Source: Perkinsus olseni
Lineage: Eukaryota; Perkinsozoa; Perkinsida; Perkinsidae
NCBI GenBank assembly: GCA_013115135.1
Contig: JABANP010000424.1
Location: forward strand, 1 to 46,580
Length of the DNA stretch: 46,580 nucleotides
Reading direction: 5' to 3'
How positions within the stretch are numbered: the first letter of the stretch is position 1; the number at the start of each line of letters is the position of its first letter. Under the pieces are notes generated by a model, which saw nothing but the letters and a program-made list of their open reading frames with translations, did not search any database and was not told where the DNA came from. This document shows positions 32,146 through 42,389 of this stretch, piece by piece. A program made the position numbers and the translations under genes.

Positions 32146-32172
32146 ATTACCCTACGACCTTGCCATCACGTC

Positions 32173-32837
32173 ATGGGTTGCTGTACAAGTAGTGATGCTC
32201 AAGATGGAGCTAGGATGAGTCGACGCTATTCTGACTGGTCCCTGCCGAGTGTAGTCCATCAAGAAGACTCTCGAGCCCATTTAACGGGCGGGAGATATTA
32301 TGATGGTAGTACAGGGGGAGCAGCGATGGGAGACCGAATTTCCATCGGTGATTGCAATTCACTTACGACTCTTATTTCCTTTTTTTTCGCTTCAGTTCCA
32401 CAAAGTTTTCACGTAAATTTCGCCATTTCCATCGGTGATTGCAATTCACTTACGACTCTTATTTCCTTTTTTTCGCTTCAGTTCCACAAACTTTTTACGT
32501 AAATTTCGCCATTTCCATCGGTGATTGCAATTCACTTACGACTCTTATTTCCTTTTTTCGCTTCAGTTCCACAAACTTTTTACGTAAATTTCGCCATTTC
32601 CATCGGTGATTGCATCTCGCAATTTTCACTTTTTAGTTTATAATTCACAACGAAGCTTTCCAACTTCGATCCCACATTTCTCATTTCCCAACTTCTGTTT
32701 CATGTTTTTGCACTCGCGACTCATCCACGTAATGTTTTCCTCACTCATATTTTGCAGCGGTGAGAGACTATGAGGTGGGCCCCGACTTAGCGCGGATGGC
32801 CAGTGGTAGCGAGATCAATAGTTTGCAGTCGTTCTAA
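32173..32837 (+). CDS. MGCC-start small protein with tandem 39-nt cassette exons
   Basis: Exon 1 (32173-32347) starts M-G-C-C-T-S-S, a Gly-Cys start that fits N-myristoylation plus palmitoylation, and ends DRISI in phase 1. The last exon (32758-32837) resumes in phase 1 after TTTTGCAG with VRDYEVGPDLARM and stops at TAA. Between them three repeated exons, each 39 nt and phase 1-1, lie at 32396-32434, 32482-32520 and 32567-32605, separated by introns of 48, 47 and 46 nt and followed by one of 152 nt. Each codes VPQ(S/T)F(H/Y)VNFAISI and has ATCG|GTGATT donors and CGCTTCAG| acceptors. The protein is 84 aa if all three are skipped and 123 aa if all are used. Family unknown; lipid anchoring is inferred. 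Confidence 0.65.
32340..32605 (+). repeat. 85-87-bp tandem repeat carrying splice sites
   Basis: Three full units and the start of a fourth, almost identical; they differ mainly in the length of a T run (8, 7, 6) and a few bases. Each unit contains a 5' splice site, a short intron, a 3' splice site and a 39-nt segment. Confidence 0.95.
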
Positions 32838-33814
32838 CGATCGCTCGTGCCTTGGGGCACCCCTTCACGGAGAGAGAGTTCTGCCGGTCTTAGCGCGCCT
32901 TTGCCTCGTACTACCTTCTTAGAAGAGAGGCTATGGTGCTCACCTCGACGACTGTGTGGGAGATGATATCGGCCGACTTTTACACCAACCGTGGCGATTT
33001 TTCCTGTCGTTTTCGTCACCCAGCGGCTATCCCGTCGCTATAGAAACCATACGATACGGAAGATCACAGTACAGTACTGAAGCCAGAAGCATCACAACAA
33101 TGAATGCATTCTTTATAGCGAGGCAATTCTCCTAGTTGGTAGTTTCGTGTGACCTCTATCGGGTCCGGGCGAAACTAGGACAGCCCCGACGGAGATCATC
33201 CTCTCTCACTTATCCTCTTATCCAGCCCCTATTCCCGTCGCCCTCTGGTCTCGGACTTCGCTGAGTGTCTTCTCCGACTTTATTCTTTATAGCTCACGGT
33301 ACCCTAAGGAGGGTGAAGATTCTCCTACTTGGTCGTTTCATGAACCTGCGCATCGGTGGTGATTTTCTGAGTTGCAGGTTCCCCTAACGGGATGAACGGC
33401 GGGGCGTCTGTGCGGAGCTTGGTGAGCCAGTCGAATGCACGCAAGTGGAGCGAGGAGCTGTTTGAAGAGAAGATGGCTAATAGGCGGCAAGAGAGAGAAC
33501 AGTAATAAAGCTAGTCGGTGTGGCCGGGTGCGCGGGAAAACTATTTGGAAGCGTCCGCACATGTTTTTGGCGGATTTAGTGTGGCCTCCGGCCTCTGTGG
33601 TTTCACGATGTAGAAATCGAGAGATACTCGGAATTTCGTCTGCCTTCGGATGCCTTTCGCTCCATCAGGTCGTGACCTAGGGGTGGCTCGCACTCGTAAA
33701 CAGTTCGCTTAATTCGTTGTTGTGCGCATTTTTTTGCGGAGAAAATTTCAGAGCTTTGGCTTGTTTTGGAAAAAAGTATTAGAGGTTGAGAAATTGTATG
33801 AATTTCTGTTTCAG
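32838..33814 (+). other. Gap with one probable exon (33385-33503)
   Basis: At 33385-33503 a frame after a GAGTTGCAG acceptor reads SPNGMNGGASVRSLVSQ and KWSEELFEEKMANRRQERE before TAA, strongly helix-like. It may be the 3' exon of a gene I could not assemble, or the 5' part of the gene that follows. Two related segments (ATTCTCCTA-TTGGT-GTTTC) at about 33127 and 33319 look like an old tandem duplication. No other support for coding. Confidence 0.35.
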
Positions 33815-35411
33815 TTCAATAAGATCCAACCGTGGTGATGCCACGAGTCGATCTAATCGATCTTACCGTGGCGACTTGACTAACCGCTCTTATCGAGGGG
33901 ACGCTACTAACCGATCTCATGTGGGAGATTTAACGGGGAGATCGTATCGAGGAGGAGAAGCGACAAATCGATCATGCAATCGATATTACGCTGGAGGAGA
34001 CTGTACGACTAGGTCGACTGTTTACAACTACGCGAGAGGCGACACGACTTCACGGTCTACACGGTGAGTGGGGATTGGAACCTTCGCTGTGCGCGCGTAT
34101 CTTCTTGTGAATGAGCGATAATTGTGATATAAAATTCGGCCGGAGGCATTCTGCGAAACTACAGGATTTTTCCTGTAAACTTCAAAACTTCTTTTCTTGT
34201 AAACTTCTTTTTTCGTGGTTCGGAAAAATTCAGTAAAAAAGTCGCTCGGTGGAAAAGTAGGGACAATTTTTGACGGTGTGAGCTGATTTTTCGGCTCTTA
34301 AATTTTCCGCCGGCTTCCTTGTGGCGGGAACGATTCACGGGTGAAAATTAAGCGTGGAGTTTTTTTCTGGATTGAGTTGATTGTATTTGTTTTGGAATCG
34401 TAAACAGTGTCCTCGGTTTCTATTAGCCCGAAAGCAGTGCAGTACGGGCGAAATTTTGGAGGGCCTAACGCTGAGTCTCTCATGACAGTGGTGTTTTTCC
34501 TTTGTATAAGTACAGTAATATTGTCTTCAGGTCCACCAGTCGGGTCGTCCGCGGCGAGGAGTCCATGAGCAGCGAGTTCGGCGGAGGCGGCGGGATGCCC
34601 CCGCAGCATCCGATAAGGGTCAACTACAGCTACCCCAATGTCCCTCGAGAAACTTCAGGGGAAGGGTCCTCGGTTGGAGAATGGCAGGGTCACTCGCCCA
34701 TGCCATCATCATTGCCACCTACAGTTCCGTTGGCCACAAGAAGCCCGATATCGAGGAGGCCTGCGCGGGTAGTAGTTGGGAGAGTTGTGGTATGGTGGAA
34801 TGTCGTGCACTATCAGAGGACTAGTGACGCTATCGGGAGTATCGAAAATTGTGGCATTCGTCTGGTTTTCGTATTTGAGTTACTTCGAGAATTTGCTACA
34901 TCAAACGGTTGTACGCGGTGGAGATGCCATGCGCAATGATGTGATGTCGAATCAAGTCGAAAATTATGGTACTCGTCTGAATTTGTTTTTTCGGTTCACT
35001 CTCCTCGAGTATTCACTACATTGGGGTTCGACTCGCGGCCGCCTCTGTCGGTGATTGGCGATGAGTAATTTGTCAGAAGGGCGCGGAAACAGAAATTTTT
35101 ATTGTTATTTCGTTTTCTCCTCCATCTTTTTTACCATGAACCATCGCTGATTTCCATCTGATTCTACCGAGAATCTGTTAGCATAGGAAAATGCCACGGG
35201 TTTCACTACTGTTCTCGCTCTGGCTCGCCCTGCTCATTCTGCGTACCATAATTCTCCCAAATCGTTCACTCGAATTCTTCCTCAGTCTCCGGCTGCATTT
35301 AGACGATCACAAACGGCGTCCAATTTTATGCCGAGTCCTCGCTCTCGAGTGCCCCTGCCGTCACCCCGCTCGGGTCTTCCTAACAGAATGCCTGCCCGAA
35401 CAGCGATGTAA
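33815..35411 (+). CDS. Arg-Ser/Gly-Asp repeat protein, at least three exons, 5' end not found
   Basis: Exons 33815-34063, 34531-34768 and 35187-35411 join in phases 2 and 0 and end at TAA; the first exon is missing upstream. The first visible exon codes about eight units of a repeat built on RSYRGD(A/L)T-N, with variants RSHVGDLTG and NYARGDTTS. The rest is disordered: a Gly/Met/Pro stretch (GGGGGMPPQHP), then Ser-Pro-Arg-rich sequence (PSPRSRVPLPSPRS). Such composition fits an RNA-binding or scaffold protein rather than an enzyme, but no domain is recognised. Donors are GTGAGT and GTAGTA, acceptors TTGTCTTCAG and GTTAGCATAG. The second intron (418 nt) contains a diverged duplication. Confidence 0.6.
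34835..35042 (+). repeat. Diverged tandem duplication in an intron
   Basis: Two copies of about 85-100 bp begin TCGAAAATT(G/A)TGG and end (T/G)(A/C)CGCGG, near 34842-34919 and 34958-35040. They fall inside the 34769-35186 intron. Confidence 0.6.
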
Positions 35412-36021
35412 CCGTCCTACGCTTCGGAGTTTCACTTTGTCGTTCCGATTCTCGTATCTTACCTTGATGCCTGTGCGCTATGGTAAGAGCTCGCGGTCAT
35501 CGTGGAAATATCTTTAACCGTTTGCAGTCCATAAGTTGTGGTACGATTCTTGTAAAGGCTTGTTCGTCGATGACACTGTATGCTTGCTATTATCATTCTT
35601 CGAATCATCAGCGCGGTTCCTTCGGTTTCAGTACCATCATCATCGCCAGTGAAGTTATTGAGCAACTCGTAGTTTGTAGTTTTGTATTAAATAATACTGA
35701 TACTATTTCTTCCCCTATGCATAACTTCCTTTTTCCCTGGAAATCGTCATCATTGAGATCTTACGAAACGACGTCGACTGCTGATCTATGTTGTAAGAAA
35801 GATGTATCCCTGCCGAAGGGGCCTTCCGGGGGTCCGCTGAAAATAAGCGGAAAAATCTCAGCGTTGCTGGTTTCCTTCGCGGTGAGCAGAGTTGGGTTCA
35901 GTTGAATTCCTTGCGGCTGCGGTAGTGTTGTGCGGGAGGGTATCTTGGAGCTAAGGTGGTATGATATGAAAGAGGTTGGAAGAGGTTTTCGGAGGTTCTC
36001 ACTGGTTTTACAACTTCTCCG
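35412..36021. other. Intergenic, no gene seen
   Basis: A + strand frame is open over 35480-35905 but is low in charged residues and lacks splice or domain support. The stretch likely holds the 3' end of the repeat-protein gene and the promoter of the beta-propeller gene. Confidence 0.4.
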
Positions 36022-39000
36022 ATGATGGCTGTAGGGCCCATCTTTGGCAGGGCGGCTCTTCTACGCCGTCATGCCGAAATGATGCAGAAAGGTGAGCGAG
36101 TCGCGGAAGTTTCGAATCTTCCGAGGAAGAGTCTGTAGTGCTTGCATCGCGGGGCTGAGCTATCCGCGCAAAAATATTCGCAGCGACGTGCCGAGGAAAA
36201 GTATCCGAATCCAAATTTTGGGCTATATACGGCTTCAGCTAAGTAGATTCCCATCAGGTTACGACGCAGCGGAGAACGGCAGTAGGAAGGAGGAGAGTAA
36301 AAAAAAGGAGCAGTTTTCTGTGATACTGGGTAGTATCTTTATGAATTGTATGAGGACGTCCAGTTCCAGTTTTACATCGGAGTTGGTTGTGGAGTCGATA
36401 TTGGTTCAAGATGTTTGTCTGAGCCCAACGCCGAAAACCGACTTAGTCAGACTAGGATCGGGGATTAGTTCCGGTTTCGGTATAGAGTCGATCTCAGTTC
36501 AAAGTTGGGGCTCGGGCGTGTCCAACGCCGAAGGCTAAGGTTCAGTCCGATCAGCGCTGGGGGTTAGTTCAGGGTTCGGGAGCGGATCTCAATTCGATTT
36601 GAAATGGGCTGGGATTTTGTCCTTTTCTCAGGCTCGGATTGCCTACTGGGGTCCAGCTGGCGGTCAGTAGTATGTGACGGTCAAGTCAGTGTCGATGGAC
36701 TCACGGTTAGTGAACAAAAGCGGCGTAGGAAAACGCAAGGAGATTTTGAGATTTTTCTCCGGAAAAGTTCTCCAAGATGCCTTCGCTGTAGGTACTGGTC
36801 ATGGTGTATTCGCTCTGGCCGATGGCACTTTGTTCCTGTTAGGAGGGCGGCAGTTGTGTGGTGAATCGTTTGATGGTGTAGGGGTTGGTGGGGAGGTCAA
36901 AATCGATCAGCTGATCGATTTTGTTGCGTGGTTGTGGAACTTGATATGATCTCTGTATTCCGACTGTGCATAGGGTGCTCCCTTGCGGTTAAGGCTACCG
37001 AGCAGCGCCACTGCTTGTTAAATTTGTCTCTGGCTGTGTGAGAGAGCTACCTCCTGTGCAGCAGTGGCCGGCTAACAGAAATTCCAAGGCATATTTATTG
37101 GGTGTGTTTCTAGAGCTGGAACTCTTGCTAGGTCTTGTTTTTAGCGATACTTCAGGGCGAGCAGAACGAGCCCCAGGTTGTGTCCGGGTGTAGATTTTTT
37201 TCTCAGTGGGATTCAAGCTCGACCGCCTCCTCCAGTATAAACTCACTCGCCACGGGCAGCTTTGTAGGCGACAATTTCGTGGCGCGCGGTAAAGTTTCTC
37301 GACTCGCTGCTTCAGTCGTCTTGGGAGTCTTCGAGCGACGTCGACGAAGAGGAGCAGGAAGCGGTGGTGCTTTTTTCGGACGTTTGTCGAAGTGACGATG
37401 GTGGGAGAACTTGGCGGACGGTGGGAAATAAGTTGTTGAGTGGCGCGATTTTTTGGTCACGGGTGCGCTTCGACTTTAGATTCGGTCGTCCTCGGCCTGG
37501 TGCCCTAGGGACGACCATGGAGTGTGTGGAAGCCCGGATGGGAAGATACTCATGGTGGGTTGCGGCCAAGATTGGATCGCGTTGTTGCATGATGAAGATC
37601 GCCGCGAGAGGAGCGCTTCCTCCCTAGACGCGAAGTCACGAGAAACGACGCGAGGCCAGAAAGGGAGCGAAAGATGGGTTGGGAGCTTAATAAACTCAGC
37701 TCATCTTTCACAGGCTCAAGATTTGCGGAATACCCGTGACTGACATCCACGTCGTTACTGTAGCTACTACGGTGTGTTCGACGTTGAACTACGGCGTAGA
37801 CGGTGTCTGCTAGACACCGTCGGTAGTCGGTGCTCATGGTCGGTGCTTCCTAGGTGCTTGGTGGGTGGAGTGCCGAGGGTGACCCTCTCAATGATGTGTG
37901 GCTTTCTACTGATGGTGGCAGACGCTTTGAATGTGAGAGATTCACCGAAAAGTTGGTATTCACGCATGCAGACGCTTAGGCCGGGTTGAGCATGCCCCTT
38001 GGCAGCCAAGGGCGGATTTTGCCTGCATCTTTCTTCCCTCGCATAATCGAGTACTTGTTTACGGCGGTTACAGTGGAGGATGTGAGGCGCAGGTTTCGTA
38101 ATTATCGATCATTCGGGCGCGCGCTGTCTAAAACAGGTCGGGCCCGAGGTGATCTATGGATGAGCGATGATCTCGGGAGGACGTGGACGGATGTAACCTC
38201 GCGACTTCCGTCCGATATTGGGACCCGATGGGGAGCCCGAATGACGGTCTTGGACGACGACAAAGTGTAAGACCAGGTTCTTTTCTCTCTCAGCCCGGAT
38301 GTGTCTTCTCTGCAAATAGGAAACTCCCGGACGTCGGCAAAATTTACTCGGCAAATGACGCAGCTTTCTGTCGTAGAGAACTCCTCGATGGTGCGTTTGT
38401 GAGTATTCCGGAAATACTATTCCTCACGGATCTTCTGGCGGGCTCTACGCGAAGTTTATCTTGGAAAGTGCGTAATTGGTCTATCGTTTCTCAGTCTGCT
38501 CTGTCTCGGTTACGACCCGCAATGTCCGTCGAAGTCGCAGGTCTCGTTTACTTCGGATGATGGAGGGATAACATGGCGTAAGCTGGGTTTGCTTCAGGGG
38601 TTCCTTCTCTGTGCGTTTCGTAATGTGATCGCGCATCAGCGATCCTTAATTGAAGACTGTACGACTTGTCGCCCCAAAGTCTCCGCGGCCTCCTCGCCTT
38701 CGCGGAGGAGGGTACCATTTGAATGAACGCGGGGCTCGTGGTGAGAGAAGGCTGGTCACACTCTCCCGCGGAGTCTTTGTTACCCACACGGGAGGAGGAG
38801 AGAGCACTGCCGATGTGCGCGCCAAGGGGACGCGTTCGGGATGCTCGTCGTTAGATGCCCAGGCAGTATGGTTAGAAACATCGAGGATCATCTTAACAAT
38901 GGCACTGGCTGTTAACCTATTCGGTATTAAGGATGCTATATATGATGCGCACTGTGGTGACGACCAGGGCCTAATCTTTCGAGACTCACACTGATACCGC

Positions 39001-39254
39001 TTGCTATTCAGCTGCCGCAAAGTTCATTGGCTACGAGCTGTCAGCAGCGAAGCAATTGGCCTCAAGGCACGCACAGCGTATCAGTTGAATTATCTGTGAA
39101 TAACTTCGGCTGCCCATCAGCCGCCGGCTGTCGGCATCAACTCTTCCAGCGCGGCCTCAGCCGCTCTCATCAAATTCATCGAAGAGAAAAGTTTCTGATG
39201 ATGGACGAAGCAGATATGCATCATGATGAGAAACATGATGAGAGGCATTTTTGA
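36022..39254 (+). CDS. Kelch/Asp-box beta-propeller protein, about 12 exons
   Basis: Proposed exons: 36022-36091, 36258-36329, 36792-36877, 37316-37420, 37480-37554, 37854-37932, 37980-38081, 38137-38266, 38495-38577, 38708-38956, 39012-39083, 39121-39254 (1257 nt, 418 aa, phases consistent). Repeated units combine a Kelch-like strand and Gly pair with an Asp-box turn: GHGVFALADGTLFLLGG with RSDDGGRTW; HGVCGSPDGKILM-VLGGW with NDVWLSTDGG; LPSHNRVLVYGGYSGG with DLWMSDDLGRTW; ARMTVLDDDKV-LLCLG with FTSDDGGITW; GVFVTHTGGG. This predicts a five- or six-bladed propeller, typically a protein- or glycan-binding scaffold; no enzymatic residues are recognised. The N-terminus (M-M-A-V-G-P-I-F-G-R, Arg/His-rich) is not a clear signal peptide. 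Exons 4-9 are firm; exon 3's start and exons 10-12 are tentative. Confidence 0.65.
36388..36600 (+). repeat. Tandem repeat, unit about 95 bp, in an intron
   Basis: Two diverged units and a partial third share GAGTCGAT(A/C)T...TTCAA, CCAACGCCGAA and GGGGATTAGTTC/GGGGTTAGTTC blocks. The array lies in the 36330-36791 intron of the propeller gene. Confidence 0.65.
36899..36922. repeat. Perfect 24-bp palindrome
   Basis: AAAATCGATCAG followed directly by its reverse complement, no spacer, in the intron after exon 3 of the propeller gene. Confidence 0.85.
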
Positions 39255-39639
39255 CGCGCACCCTAAGGGTGGCTGCAAGTCGGAGAAGCAGTATCAACAC
39301 ATGAACTATTTTAGCCAGTGCGTCCATAAGTTTCCAGGAGGCCGCAGGTGTGAACAGCTGTACCTAGAACATAGGCCCTCACTGCTTTGCAATGAGTATG
39401 CTATAGAGGATCCTAGGCGGCTGAATAAGGCGGAACAGTTTGAGGGTGACCTAGTAGACAAGGACGCACAGATGGAGCTGTATTCCAGCTGCGAAAACAA
39501 TTCGCAATTTGCGTTCGGTACATACAGTGCTACACAACCATGTGAACTCGTCATTCTGAGACCACTGAGCTTGCTCTTTCTGCGTGTTGCCCTTCAACAA
39601 TTTTCTCCAATCGAGGTCATGTTGTTAGTGTTACTCTAG
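39226..39639 (+). CDS. Hypothetical Cys-containing protein
   Basis: The frame from M-M-R-N-M-M-R-G-I-F has ordinary, charged protein sequence (GGCKSEKQYQHMNYFSQC, KFPGGRRCEQLYLEHRP, DLVDKDAQMELYSSC) with six or more cysteines, then a hydrophobic end to TAG. It overlaps the last proposed exon of the propeller gene by about 30 nt in another frame, so one of the two borders is wrong or this begins at a later exon. No domain recognised. Confidence 0.4.
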   Translation: MRNMMRGIFDAHPKGGCKSEKQYQHMNYFSQCVHKFPGGRRCEQLYLEHRPSLLCNEYAIEDPRRLNKAEQFEGDLVDKDAQMELYSSCENNSQFAFGTYSATQPCELVILRPLSLLFLRVALQQFSPIEVMLLVLL

Positions 39640-39822
39640 CCCATACTGCCACATTCAACAGAAAATCCGTCGTCAATGTTAAACCCTCGGGAGGGACACA
39701 GCCTGGAAAATTCACACCGCGCTCTTGTGAAAATTGTTCAGGAAGTGGACGGAGGTAGATGATGCACGCCTTTCAGTTCCGAGCGAAGGTATTGCCTTTC
39801 CACGAAGAGAAGATGCTGAAGT

Positions 39823-40145
39823 ATGGGGCTCCAAGTGTCCGCAGCTGGCCGTCACTCATTCGTCCTCATCGACGTCCGTGATGGTGTTGATTACACGGTG
39901 AGATTGGGGGAGTCTCAGTTGTACGGTGGGTGGGGAGAGTTGTGTCTCTCGACTGGCGGTGGAGCCTGCTCTCTTCATACCAACGGAGTGTACAACTTAT
40001 GATAATTTGCTTGTATGAGATACGCAGGTGTTCCGATTTCCCCGAACTTAAGGGAGAAGGAATAGTTGAGTTTTTTTCAGATCTGGTGACTGTGATCGTT
40101 CGTGGTCACTTGGACGATCGTGGCGTCGTGCAACTCCAGGTGTGA
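39823..40145 (+). CDS. Small hypothetical protein, two exons, about 71 aa
   Basis: Exon 1 starts M-G-L-Q-V-S-A-A-G-R-H and reads SFVLIDVRDGVDYTVRLG. Two donors fit in phase 2 (ends 39920 or 39941). Exon 2 (40028-40145) follows GATACGCAG and reads FPELKGEGIVEFFSDL and VRGHLDDRGVVQLQ before TGA. Compact, beta-rich and soluble-looking; family unknown. Upstream, ATG 39676 begins another protein-like stretch (LNPREGHSLENSHRAL) that I could not connect. Confidence 0.45.
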
Positions 40146-40413
40146 GAGGCGACCCCAAACTGCTTGCCAGGGCGATTGAAGGGAGTGCTAGAGTGGTTGC
40201 GAGTGGTGAGTGAAGTCGCAGGATGTCGCTTCCCCGGGAACGTTCCCTCTATTTGTCGTTCTTGTCAGTGTTCACGGAACAGGAACTAAGAAAAAATTTC
40301 TTAGAAAATGACATATCGTAGAAATTCTCTTCATAACAAAATTCCATGCCGGATGAATAACTAATTTGCCACGAATTTTTGTGTAAAGAACGGAGCACGC
40401 ATTCTCTTAGTGC

Positions 40414-40814
40414 ATGAACAGTCGTAAAATGGTCTCACGCAAAAGACTTATCGCGCGCTACGAGGCTCCTTGCTCAGGTCCGTCTAGGCTGTCATTGGTT
40501 GCTGGTCCCTCCCCGTCGGAGGTTTTCGAGTCCGTACCCAACCAGGCCGATGCTCGCGCTCAAAGGCTTCTAATGGACGCCCTTGCTACGAAGCTTCCTC
40601 AGGGAGTGGACTTGCAGAATATCTTTCGCATTCACGTGGCGAGGGCTTTGGTCGGAACCGAACTTATTGACGGTGTGGACTGATTTCGAAAACACGGTCG
40701 AGTATACTAAGGAGCGGTATCTTCTCAGCCTCGTCAGTTTTCGCGATCATGCTCCATAATTTCACGAAGATTTGTTTGCGTCTCACCCGAGTTTTGTCCC
40801 AGCGAAATTTCTAA
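40414..40814 (+). CDS. Hypothetical protein, two exons, 114 aa
   Basis: Exon 1 (40414-40672) starts at ATG (a second ATG follows at 40429 before VSRKRLIARYEAP) and codes a helical stretch (QADARAQRLLMDALATKL, then NIFRIHVARALVG). It ends in phase 1 at GTGTGG. Exon 2 (40729-40814) follows TATCTTCTCAG and reads SSVFAIMLHNFTKICLRL before TAA. The 56-nt intron removes what would otherwise look like a frameshift. Lys/Arg-rich start; no recognised domain. Confidence 0.55.
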
Positions 40815-41094
40815 AGGTGAAGCCGATTCTGCCGAGTTATGGTAGAGGACCTGTAGGATTCTATCAATTTTGTTCCTTCACTTACTTAGTTTGGGGTTAG
40901 AAATCGATCATTCGGGCGTGCGCTTTTTGTATCTTCTCTTATTTCATTATGATTGTTGGCTGGGGTTATCATCACTGTGATTGTCTCGGTTTCGCAGTCC
41001 GAGTTTTCTCATCATTATTATAATTATCATGTAGTGATGTGTAAGGGTTTGTTTTCTGCATTTTTGCCAAGCTTGAGTTCACGCAGTTCGGAAG

Positions 41095-42131
41095 ATGCCT
41101 GGTCGCAGTTGTCTCGAAATGGGAGAACAGGAGAGCGGAGGATCGGAGGGATCAACGTCAGCTGAGGAGAACGATGGAGTGCTTCCTTTAGAGCGGACAC
41201 TTGATGAGCGATGTGCAAGTAAGTGAATTGACGGCATTCGGTTGGTATCAAAAGTTGACGCGTGAAGAGTACGGGGAAACGTATCTTTTCCCCGGGGCAT
41301 TCGAATATGGGACTGACTGGACTCGCATAAACGCGAATTCGGAGAGCTTCCGTTTTTTGCGAGGAAGATGCGGAGTGTCGGCTCGCTTATACTGCAAAAT
41401 TTGCCTTCCCTATGTTACCCGGTTTCATGCGTTCTGGACTTCGAGAAGAGTCTCTGTTCTCGTCATTCTCTCTGAGAGCCTCTCCTGAGAGCTTCGGGAC
41501 ACTCCGAACCGAGTTTTGACCCGTGTTGAGCATTTCTTCGAAACACTCTGTATGTTCTGGCCGAGATACTGTTCTTTTTCCATCAGTTTCTCTGTTCAAT
41601 CATCTACGTATACTAGCGTACGAGTTGGCTCTAAGCGTGTCCTCTGCCGACCAAGACATGGAGGCCATCGCGATCAGTTTTGTCGACGCGAACACTCAGG
41701 CGGCGTTGGCCAAGTGCATAGTCAATTTCTGGTTCATATGCGGCTCTCACGTACACGAATATTGGGATGAGGTGAGTTGAGGAAATTCAAGATGAGGGAA
41801 GATTGCAAGATTCTCAGGCCCAGCAGCGTTCCTGGCTCAATAGATTATATGTGCTGATTCTCGGATCGCAGGAAGGCTTAGTTTCTCTTTACAGCGGTTT
41901 TGTAATACTCCGCGATTGTATTTTCACTTTACACTGGGCGACTGGCCGGAGTGCCACTGGATGGTCAGCGGAGCAGGACAAGAGCTGGCTGTGCCGATTG
42001 TCGGATCTGGCGGCACCTTTGGCAGCTCGGTCGAAGAGTCTGAGTCGGATCATGTCGCACGAGAGGCTGTTCCCAGCGATAAGTCTGAGCGAAAACACGC
42101 CGGTACGACAGAGGGTTGCGATTCAACTTGA
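41095..42131 (+). CDS. Acidic-ended hypothetical protein, three exons, 181 aa
   Basis: Exons 41095-41218, 41587-41771 and 41895-42131 total 546 nt with matching phases (1, 0). Exon 1 is acidic (EESGGSEGSTSAEEND-like) and ends at GTAAGTG. Exon 2 follows CTTTTTCCATCAG and is helical (YELALSVSSADQDMEAIAIS, then CIVNFWFICGSHVHEYWDE), ending at GTGAGTTG. Exon 3 follows TTTCTCTTTACAG with RLYFHFTLGDWPECHW and a Glu/Ser/Lys-rich tail. I recognise no family. The last exon is followed 12 nt later by a perfect 22-bp palindrome. A longer unspliced frame over 41803-42345 is rejected. Confidence 0.65.
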
Positions 42132-42143
42132 ATCGCCGAAGAA

Positions 42144-42188
42144 TACCATTGTAAACGACTTGAATCATTCAAGTCGTTTACAATGGTA
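42144..42188. repeat. Perfect palindrome, 22-bp arms, 1-nt centre
   Basis: Arms 42144-42165 and 42167-42188 (TACCATTGTAAACGACTTGAAT and its complement) are perfect. It lies 12 nt after the stop codon of the 41095-42131 gene, so it would fold in the 3' untranslated RNA. Confidence 0.9.
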
Positions 42189-42389
42189 CTCGAGTGTCCT
42201 ACGATTGAATAATGACGGGGAACAAGTCTCGTCATTGTTTTTGTCTAACCGCAGCCCATTGCGCTATAGTATCCTGACACAAGCTCTTCCGCGCTTGCCT
42301 GTGCTGGTGGGTCGCCATTCTTGTGTGTTCAGTCGTATGCGCTGAGTGGTGGGAAGACTCCCTACCGCAACGGTTACTTGCCTGGTCCG

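Noticed and set aside
31924..32605. CRISPR array
   Set aside because: Direct tandem repeats without unique spacers, in a eukaryotic intron/exon context.
40414..40860. Frameshifted pseudogene after 40683
   Set aside because: A 56-nt GT-AG intron with matching phase restores a normal frame.
41803..42345. 180-codon + strand frame
   Set aside because: Crosses a perfect palindrome and competes with a cleaner three-exon gene whose phases agree.
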